Part shown: positions 1 through 4,509 of the stretch, piece after piece
Layout: every line of letters begins with the position of its first letter
How positions within the stretch are numbered: the first letter of the stretch is position 1
The notes under the pieces: model-generated
What the model was told of the DNA's origin: nothing
Databases searched by the model: none
Seen by the model: only the letters and a program-made list of their open reading frames with translations
NCBI GenBank assembly: GCA_035250485.1
Contig: DATFFB010000119.1
Span: forward strand, 1-6,957
Origin: JACCTH01 sp035250485
GTDB lineage: Bacteria > Actinomycetota > Acidimicrobiia > Spongiisociales > ZC4RG35
Length of the DNA: 6,957 nucleotides
Direction of reading: 5' to 3'
Program-made: the position numbers and the translations under genes

Positions 1-381
1 GTAGGTCTCGGTGACAACAGGAAGCATGAAGCCGTCGAGGAATCCTCTTTCCACCGCCACTTTGATCATGGTGTCGCGCACCAGTCCCACCTGATGGGTG
101 TTCGTGATAGCGATCGGCGAACCCAGTAGCCCCGACTCCTCGATCCACGGGATCCCGGTCATCTCGCCGTTGCCGTTGAAGTTGAACCAGCCACAAGCGG
201 CGTAATCGGTCCAAACGTCGGTGCGGGGAAAGATCACCGTCACCCCGGTTCGCACCGTTCGAGGTTGATCGGTTACGAGCGTGCTGTGGCCGACCAGAAC
301 CCCAGGGACGTCGGTTATGGCATTATCGCGTCCGGGGGGATGGCGGCCGAGGACGACGCCAAGACCCCGAACGCCACGCAC
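1..381 (-). CDS. DmpA/P1-family (S58) aminopeptidase, N-terminal part only
   Basis: This is the first 127 residues of a DmpA-type peptidase (L-aminopeptidase/D-esterase family, S58), a self-cleaving N-terminal-nucleophile hydrolase that removes N-terminal residues from short peptides or amides. Visible family blocks are DNAITDVPGVLVGHSTLV (residues 19-36), VRTGVTVIFPR (43-53), GWFNFNGNGEMTG (64-76), WIEESGLLGSPIAITNTHQV (79-98) and PVVTETY (121-127) at the window edge. The autocleavage site and catalytic serine normally lie near residue 250, outside the window, so activity cannot be judged. The start is a GTG at 381-379, placed by family alignment (RGLGVVLG just upstream of the DNAITDVPG block) and by a GAGGA four bases before the intervening stop codon's end. 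It directly follows the TGA of the small gene at 382-585 in the same frame, so the two are probably co-transcribed and translationally coupled. Substrate unknown. The family call is secure; the start is likely. Confidence 0.93.
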   Translation of the reverse strand, partial: MRGVRGLGVVLGRHPPGRDNAITDVPGVLVGHSTLVTDQPRTVRTGVTVIFPRTDVWTDYAACGWFNFNGNGEMTGIPWIEESGLLGSPIAITNTHQVGLVRDTMIKVAVERGFLDGFMLPVVTETY

Positions 382-585
382 TCAATCCTCGTCGTTCCAG
401 GCGGGGTCGGTCTCCCACTCCCGATTGCGCTGCTCGACCTTCTCCAAGGCGGCCGCCGCCTCCTCCTCGGTGGCATAGGGGCCGAGCCTTACCTCGGCCC
501 GGCACCCGAATTCGGGCTCAACCTCCTTGTGATCGAGGCAGTAATACCACTCGTCTCGGAAGGGATCGTCGTCGACATCAACCAC
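382..585 (-). CDS. Small conserved actinobacterial-type protein (SPOR-like motif)
   Basis: This is a 67-residue soluble acidic protein with no signal peptide or membrane segment. It has WYYCLDHKEVEP (residues 13-24), a second cysteine in FGC (C28), then RLGPYATEEEAAAALEKV and a tail ending in DPAWNDED. I recognise this arrangement (W/Y-C-L-x-H, one more Cys, L-G-P-Y-x-T-x-x-x-A, then W-x-x-DPxWND) from short hypothetical proteins widespread in Actinobacteria. The GPYAT...A stretch resembles part of a SPOR fold, but the protein is too short for a confident assignment. C16, H19 and C28 could bind a metal, which is speculation. The start is GTG at 585-583; only a poor ribosome-binding site precedes it. 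A TAGGCT at 594-599 (minus strand), eight bases before the start, would suit a nearly leaderless transcript. It lies upstream of, and abuts, the DmpA-like peptidase gene. Function unknown. Confidence 0.85.
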   Translation of the reverse strand: MVDVDDDPFRDEWYYCLDHKEVEPEFGCRAEVRLGPYATEEEAAAALEKVEQRNREWETDPAWNDED

Positions 586-617
586 AGATCGGGAGCCTAA
601 AGCAAACCCAGGGTTCG

Positions 618-642
618 CAGACCGGCTTTATCCGTCTGCCGG
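618..642. promoter_or_regulatory. Inverted repeats in the divergent intergenic region
   Basis: Between the start codons at 585 (minus) and 686 (plus) lie two interlocked inverted repeats: CAGAC at 618-622 with GTCTG at 634-638, and CCGGC at 622-626 with GCCGG at 638-642. The arms compete, so only one hairpin can form at a time. No T-run follows, so this is not a standard intrinsic terminator. Its position between two divergent starts would suit an operator, but short GC-rich repeats are common in DNA of this composition. The rest of 586-685 holds only the promoter and ribosome-binding elements listed separately. Confidence 0.25.
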
Positions 643-656
643 CCCACAGAACGCGG

Positions 657-662
657 GATAAT
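657..662 (+). promoter_or_regulatory. Candidate -10 element for the small membrane protein gene
   Basis: GATAAT matches the TATAAT consensus at five of six positions and lies 7 bases before the AAAGGAGG ribosome-binding site. Transcription would begin near 669, giving a leader of about 17 bases. No good -35 hexamer is seen 16-18 bases upstream, so the call rests on the -10 alone. Confidence 0.35.
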
Positions 663-669
663 TGTCCAG

Positions 670-677
670 AAAGGAGG
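670..677 (+). promoter_or_regulatory. Strong Shine-Dalgarno that fixes a TTG start
   Basis: AAAGGAGG is a near-perfect anti-16S match, eight bases upstream of the TTG at 686. It lies inside the longer reading frame that would begin at the TTG at 662, so it argues that translation starts at 686. Confidence 0.8.
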
Positions 678-685
678 CGACGAGA

Positions 686-901
686 TTGAGCGAGGGCAGA
701 GATCGGGAAATAATCGTTACCAATCAAGACGGTGGGAGCGGCGTGGGCATGATCATCGCCGCCATCATCCTGGTGCTCGGAGTGATCTTTGCGATCTGGT
801 ATTTCAACAATTCCGATGCGGGCGGGGCTATCCCCGAGGACATCGATATCAATATCAATACCGAGGATCCGGGGACCGAGACGACAATCGCGGTGAATTA
901 G
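686..901 (+). CDS. Small single-span membrane protein, function unknown
   Basis: This encodes 71 residues from the TTG at 686, chosen because of the AAAGGAGG eight bases upstream. An in-frame TTG at 662 would add eight residues but leaves the ribosome-binding site inside the gene. A short polar N-terminus (residues 1-19) is followed by one hydrophobic span at about 20-40 (GMIIAAIILVLGVIFAIWYF), then a short acidic, threonine-rich tail (EDIDININTEDPGTETT). There is no cleavage motif or lipobox. Net charge is negative after the span and weakly mixed before it, so topology is uncertain. The tail's DININ comes from a 2.5-copy tandem ATATCA at 846-860, an AT-rich spot in a GC-rich window. The gene converges on the DUF3105 gene and the stop codons overlap by four bases (898-901). 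I do not recognise a family. The clear ribosome-binding site and membrane segment make it likely to be real. Confidence 0.7.
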   Translation: MSEGRDREIIVTNQDGGSGVGMIIAAIILVLGVIFAIWYFNNSDAGGAIPEDIDININTEDPGTETTIAVN

Positions 902-1518
902 CCCGGCTGGGACTCGTCGACCTGGAAGGGGCACTGCACGCCGGCCTCAGGTCCGAACTGGGCGAACTGACCGTAGAAGCTCTCAATGGCGGCGATGTCG
1001 ACGGTGTCCATGGTCATGAGCTTGGTCCAGGCGGTGACGGCAATCTTCTGACCCATCCCCTCCCGAGGGGCGACGATCACGTGGGTACCGGCGTCGCGGG
1101 CAAAGTCCTCCAGCTGCTGGCGCTCTTCGTCGGTCGCTCCAGGGTCGTATTGAATGACCACCACTCCATGCTCCAGGTCGTGAACCTGGGTTACATCCGG
1201 CACCGGCTGCCGATAGATGCCACAGGGGGCGGGGGCCGCGGCATGAGGTCCGCTAGTCGGCGGGTCGGAGTTGTAGTCGGGAAGTGGTGCGGTGGCATCG
1301 ATGTGTTGCTGGCCCTGGCTGGGGAAAGTCTGAACATTCGCCAGCGCCGCGGGCTCCGGCCGAGTGGCGAAAAAGACCACCGCTCCGACCAGGACAAGGG
1401 CCACGATCCCCGTCGTTAGCAACCGACGATTGCGGAGCCGTCGCGCCTCCGCCTCTCGCCGGGCTTCTGCCTCAGCGGCGGCACGATCTACGGTTCTGCG
1501 GGCACCTGTACGCGACAT
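898..1518 (-). CDS. DUF3105 membrane-anchored extracytoplasmic protein
   Basis: This 206-residue protein has three parts. Residues 1-33 are a charged Arg/Ala/Glu-rich cytoplasmic stretch, probably a short helix or coiled coil. Residues 34-52 (LTTGIVALVLVGAVVFFAT) are one membrane span. The remainder is an extracytoplasmic domain carrying the DUF3105 hallmarks: HI (72-73), DYNSDPPTSGPH (81-92), CGIY (99-102) and VHDLEHGVVVIQY (112-124). The conserved H72, H92, H113, E116 and H117 with C99 and C196 could form a metal site or disulfide; I infer this from residue type only. The biochemical function of the family is not established. ATG start at 1518, 15 bases after the GT2 gene's tandem TGA-TAA stops, without a visible Shine-Dalgarno. 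It is the last gene of the receiver-HEAT-GT2 operon, suggesting an accessory role at the cell surface, though chance co-transcription is possible. Confidence 0.9.
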   Translation of the reverse strand: MSRTGARRTVDRAAAEAEARREAEARRLRNRRLLTTGIVALVLVGAVVFFATRPEPAALANVQTFPSQGQQHIDATAPLPDYNSDPPTSGPHAAAPAPCGIYRQPVPDVTQVHDLEHGVVVIQYDPGATDEERQQLEDFARDAGTHVIVAPREGMGQKIAVTAWTKLMTMDTVDIAAIESFYGQFAQFGPEAGVQCPFQVDESQPG

Positions 1519-1533
1519 GCGGATTTGAAATTA

Positions 1534-2949
1534 TCAGGCCGCGGATTGTTTGCGGCCAAGGTTGCCAACCCCCCGCCGTTGCATATCGCCCCAAGTCTCG
1601 GTCGACTTACCACCGATCATGGCCCGGATACGCCACCAAACCGTCTGTTGGCGGAGACCCAGGTTTTCGACGAACACCATGGTGAGAAGCTTCAGGGCCT
1701 CCATGGGCTCGTTGAAGTATCCGTAGCGTTCGTCGAGCAACAGGGCGGCGAGCGATGTCAGCGCTCCCGCCAACAACGCCACTAGTAACAGGAGCAAGGC
1801 GGCAACGGGGTCTATCCCCCCGAGGATCACTCCCAACGGGACGATGACGTACCCCGCCGCCTCGATTATCGGAGCCAGATATTCGAAGAGGACCATGGCT
1901 GGCCAGCCAATCATTCCGATGCTGCCATGACGGGGATTGAGGAAGGAACTGCGAAAGTCACGGACCGCCGTCATCAATCCGCGATGCCATCGAATCCGCT
2001 GGCGGCGCAAGACCGCTCGAGTGGAAGGCACCTCGGTCCAAACCACCGCCGAGGGCGCATAGACCATCCGATAGGGTCGACCGAGCTTCCGGTAATGGCG
2101 ATGGATTCGCATGGTCAGGTCCATGTCTTCGCCCATATGCCCCGAAGTCAGGCCTCCCACCTCCACCACCGCCTGGCGGAGAAAGATTCCAAATGCGCCC
2201 GAGATCAACGGAAGCGCGTTCATCGCCGACCAGGCGGGGCGGGCGGAGACGAATGAGCGCACATACTCGAGCAACTGCCATCGCTCGATCCAGGTCCTGG
2301 GCACCTTCGCCTCGACGATATGGCCGTACTTGACAACGCAGCCATTGAGAGGGCGCACGTTGCCTCCCACCGCCACAGTCCGATGCCGATCCTCGACTAT
2401 GTGCCTCATCGCCTTGACCAGGGCCGCACCGTCGATCAAAACATCGGCGTCTGTGATCATGACATACGGATAGCGGGCGACGTTGATGCCGGCATTGATC
2501 GCATCGGCCCGTCCACCGTTCACCTTGTCAACCACGGTGATCGAAATCGGGCGTCTGGTGTGGTACACCTGACGAACTTCCGACGTCTCCAGGTTCGCCC
2601 GATATGGCAGCGGTACCGGCTCGAGCTTGAAGCTCCCGATCAGTTTTTCCAGGGTGCCGTCCATGCTGCCGTCGTTGACAACCACGACCTCGACTCTGGG
2701 ATAGCTGATCATGGCGATCGATCTCACCGACTCGACGATTCCTGCCTCCTCGTTGTAGGCCGGGACGATGACGGAGACGGGTGGGCTGATATCGCTGGCG
2801 AGCATGTCGTCGAGGCGACCAAACCGCTCCAGCATCCGTTCCTTGTAAAGGGCGGCGGCGGCGATCGCGGCCAGCATCAACATGTAGAGCTGGAGTACGA
2901 CGAAATAGCAGAGCACGACAGTGCCCACGATTCCGAGGATCCTGGTCAT
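1534..2949 (-). CDS. Processive family-2 glycosyltransferase (poly-GlcNAc synthase/PgaC-like)
   Basis: This is a 471-residue inner-membrane synthase that joins sugars from a nucleotide donor into a polysaccharide while moving the chain across the membrane. An N-terminal span at about 5-33 precedes a GT-A domain: VSVIVPAYNEEAG (58-70), VVVVNDGSMDGT (88-99, D93 of the nucleotide site), NGGRADAINAG (144-154), ITDADV with D167 and D169 (metal and donor), GEDMDLTMR with D275 as probable catalytic base, and the Q-x-x-R-W motif at Q317-R320-W321 that marks processive enzymes. Further hydrophobic segments lie at about 350-378 and 382-405, with a possible third near 420-435. The start is the ATG at 2949-2947, which overlaps the HEAT gene's TGA as ATGA. 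The open frame continues 123 codons further upstream, but that part is Arg/Gly/Ser-rich, lies inside the HEAT gene and resembles no GT2 N-terminus. The product sugar (GlcNAc, glucose or other) cannot be read from sequence alone. Confidence 0.92.
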   Translation of the reverse strand: MTRILGIVGTVVLCYFVVLQLYMLMLAAIAAAALYKERMLERFGRLDDMLASDISPPVSVIVPAYNEEAGIVESVRSIAMISYPRVEVVVVNDGSMDGTLEKLIGSFKLEPVPLPYRANLETSEVRQVYHTRRPISITVVDKVNGGRADAINAGINVARYPYVMITDADVLIDGAALVKAMRHIVEDRHRTVAVGGNVRPLNGCVVKYGHIVEAKVPRTWIERWQLLEYVRSFVSARPAWSAMNALPLISGAFGIFLRQAVVEVGGLTSGHMGEDMDLTMRIHRHYRKLGRPYRMVYAPSAVVWTEVPSTRAVLRRQRIRWHRGLMTAVRDFRSSFLNPRHGSIGMIGWPAMVLFEYLAPIIEAAGYVIVPLGVILGGIDPVAALLLLLVALLAGALTSLAALLLDERYGYFNEPMEALKLLTMVFVENLGLRQQTVWWRIRAMIGGKSTETWGDMQRRGVGNLGRKQSAA

Positions 2950-4040
2950 GGACTGCCCTCCCGGGATCCGACCGCCAGAGTGGTCTCGATGCTGCCAGGC
3001 AGCATCCTCAGCTCTGCCAACTGGTTGCGGGCCGCGTCTACTGCGAACCGATCCTCCGAGGAGAGAGCTCTCTGCAACTCGGCCACTCCGCCTGGCAACT
3101 CCCCCAGAGACTCGGCTGCGTTCTGACGAACCCACCACTGCGAGTCGGACAGCAACTCCGCTATCGCCGGCGCCACCGATCCGTCGGCGAGCGATGCCAG
3201 GGCTCGCACCGCGCGAGCCCTTACTTCCCAAGAGTCGTCCCGCAGCGCCTTGAGGAGTGCCGCTCGGGAGGTGTCGGAGGCGATACGTCCGAGGGCAGAA
3301 GCGGCAGCCACTTTCCATCCGAGGCGATCGCTCTCGAGCATCTCGATCAGCGTCGTTTCGGCTGAAGTCTCCCCCAGGAGGCCGAGCACTCGCGCAGCTT
3401 GGGCGATGGTCTCGACATGTCCTCCGTCACCATCCCAGTGCTGGAGGATCCACTCGTTGATGGGCTTGACCGCTCGGCGATCGAAGGCGCCGAGCGCATC
3501 GGCTAGACGCGCCGCCTCCCAGGGTCGCACGCGGGTCGCGAGATCGAGGATCAGCGGAATCGCGGAGACGTCGCCCAGCCGGGCCAGACCATGCGCGGCG
3601 TGCGAACGGACGTAGTCGTTGTGATCGCCGAGCAGAAAACGCAAGAAAGGGACCTGGTCAGCGCCGGCCACCTCCACCAGTGCGGCGATCGCTCGTAGCC
3701 GCACCGGTCGGGGCCATCGCCAGCGGGCGCGCCGCTGGAGGACGCCAACGATGCCCACCTCGGTGATCAGATGGTCGATGAACTCACCCTCCTCTCCGCT
3801 CAAGAGATGGCGGTATTCGATGACGGCATCGTGGAAGAGGGGATCCTCCGCCCACTGACGGGGAATATCAGCCGGGAGGAGTTTGCGGGAGATCATCTCT
3901 CCCAGAGCGGCGATGTAGTGGGCGCTTCGAACCCCCCGCCCCTTCAGCATGATCCGATGGGCCAGTTTCACCGAGATCAAGGCCACCGAAGCCACGACGG
4001 TGGCCAAGGCGAGCACGGTGGAGACGAGGGAAAGGGCCAC
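2946..4040 (-). CDS. Membrane-anchored HEAT-repeat protein
   Basis: This is a 364-residue protein with one N-terminal hydrophobic span (about 3-25, LSLVSTVLALATVVASVALI). A helical linker (26-110) follows, and then degenerate HEAT/PBS-lyase-type helical repeats from about 113 to 340. The clearest units are VRSHAAHGLARLGD (144-157), WKVAAASALGRIA (242-254), WEVRARAVRALASLAD (271-286) and WWVRQNAAESLGEL (302-315). Each unit pairs a short helix carrying V-R-x-x-A with a following A/P-x-L-x-x-L-L helix. Such repeats form a curved scaffold for protein binding; no catalytic motif is visible. The start is GTG at 4040-4038, the only usable in-frame start after the receiver gene's TAG; AAAGG lies just in front but is too close to be ideal. 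It sits 48 bases after the receiver gene and overlaps the GT2 start by ATGA, so HEAT and GT2 are probably made in a fixed ratio and may form a complex. Partner and exact role are inferred. Confidence 0.88.
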   Translation of the reverse strand: MALSLVSTVLALATVVASVALISVKLAHRIMLKGRGVRSAHYIAALGEMISRKLLPADIPRQWAEDPLFHDAVIEYRHLLSGEEGEFIDHLITEVGIVGVLQRRARWRWPRPVRLRAIAALVEVAGADQVPFLRFLLGDHNDYVRSHAAHGLARLGDVSAIPLILDLATRVRPWEAARLADALGAFDRRAVKPINEWILQHWDGDGGHVETIAQAARVLGLLGETSAETTLIEMLESDRLGWKVAAASALGRIASDTSRAALLKALRDDSWEVRARAVRALASLADGSVAPAIAELLSDSQWWVRQNAAESLGELPGGVAELQRALSSEDRFAVDAARNQLAELRMLPGSIETTLAVGSREGSP

Positions 4041-4088
4041 ACCTTTGAATCGGCTCGGCGGTGGGCCGGCTGCAGCGCCTGTTGCGGG

Positions 4089-4451
4089 CTATCTGTCCCG
4101 GAGCCGGCCGTTGATGCGGGCGGTGAGCTCGGCCATGTTGACCGGCTTCCTGATGTAATCAGCGGCCCCCAGCTCAAAAGAGTGAACGACGGTGTCGTCG
4201 TCGTCGATGGCGGTGAGGACGAAGACCGGAAAATCGAGCCCGTCCTCGCGCCAGGCGGCGATGATCTCGGTTCCCAGCATCCCGGGCATGAGCTGGTCGA
4301 TGACGGCCAGGTCGACCCCGCCCTCGGACCCGGTTCGCAGCGCCGCCATCCCGTCGGCGGCCTCGATCACCTCATGACCGGCGGCCCGAAGGTGCCGAGA
4401 CAACAGCACCCGGACCGGTGCTGCGTCATCTGCCACCAGGATCCTGGCCAC
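4089..4451 (-). CDS. Receiver-only (CheY-like) response regulator
   Basis: This is a single receiver domain of 120 residues with no output domain. The phosphorylation machinery is complete: acidic pair D8-D9 (ILVADDA), phosphoacceptor D52 in AVIDQLMPGM, T80 in FVLTA, aromatic Y99 and K102-P103 in ADYIRKPV. It should accept phosphate from a histidine kinase or a small-molecule donor and signal by protein contact; no kinase gene is in the window. I place the start at GTG 4451-4449 because receiver domains begin within a few residues of the first strand (ARILVADD). A TACCCT at 4458-4463 (minus strand) lies six bases ahead of it, the geometry of a leaderless actinobacterial promoter. An ATG at 4511 would add 20 poorly structured residues and overlap the phosphoketolase ATG. 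It is the first gene of the operon with HEAT, GT2 and DUF3105, so the HEAT protein is its most likely partner. Confidence 0.9.
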   Translation of the reverse strand: MARILVADDAAPVRVLLSRHLRAAGHEVIEAADGMAALRTGSEGGVDLAVIDQLMPGMLGTEIIAAWREDGLDFPVFVLTAIDDDDTVVHSFELGAADYIRKPVNMAELTARINGRLRDR

Positions 4452-4509
4452 AGACGAAGGGTACGCAAAAGGGGCGCTCAGCGCACCAGCATCGCTAGAA
4501 AGCTTGATC
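4452..4509. promoter_or_regulatory. Divergent promoter region between response regulator and phosphoketolase
   Basis: These 58 bases must carry the promoters of both directions if the chosen starts are right. For the minus strand, TACCCT (4458-4463) is a candidate -10 without a good -35. For the plus strand I find no convincing -10. GCGCT-C-AGCGC (4474-4484) is a perfect short inverted repeat, extended by two more paired bases on each side after one mismatch (4471-4487). It lies at the centre of the region and could be an operator acting on both directions. Confidence 0.4.

Noticed and set aside
265..600. 111-codon plus-strand open frame opposite the small protein and the peptidase start
   Set aside because: It lies antisense to two well-supported genes, has no ribosome-binding site and no recognisable motif. 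Long antisense frames are expected in GC-rich coding DNA.
618..642. Intrinsic terminator between the divergent genes
   Set aside because: The hairpin arms compete and no T-run follows on either strand; moreover both flanking genes start here, so no terminator is needed.
846..860. 2.5-copy ATATCA tandem repeat
   Set aside because: It is only 15 bases long and sits inside the coding region for the acidic tail (DININ). It is too short to call a functional repeat.
2320..3126. 268-codon plus-strand open frame opposite GT2 and the HEAT gene
   Set aside because: It spans the junction of two real minus-strand genes and its translation is rich in His, Asp and Arg without domain structure, as expected from a mirror of coding sequence.
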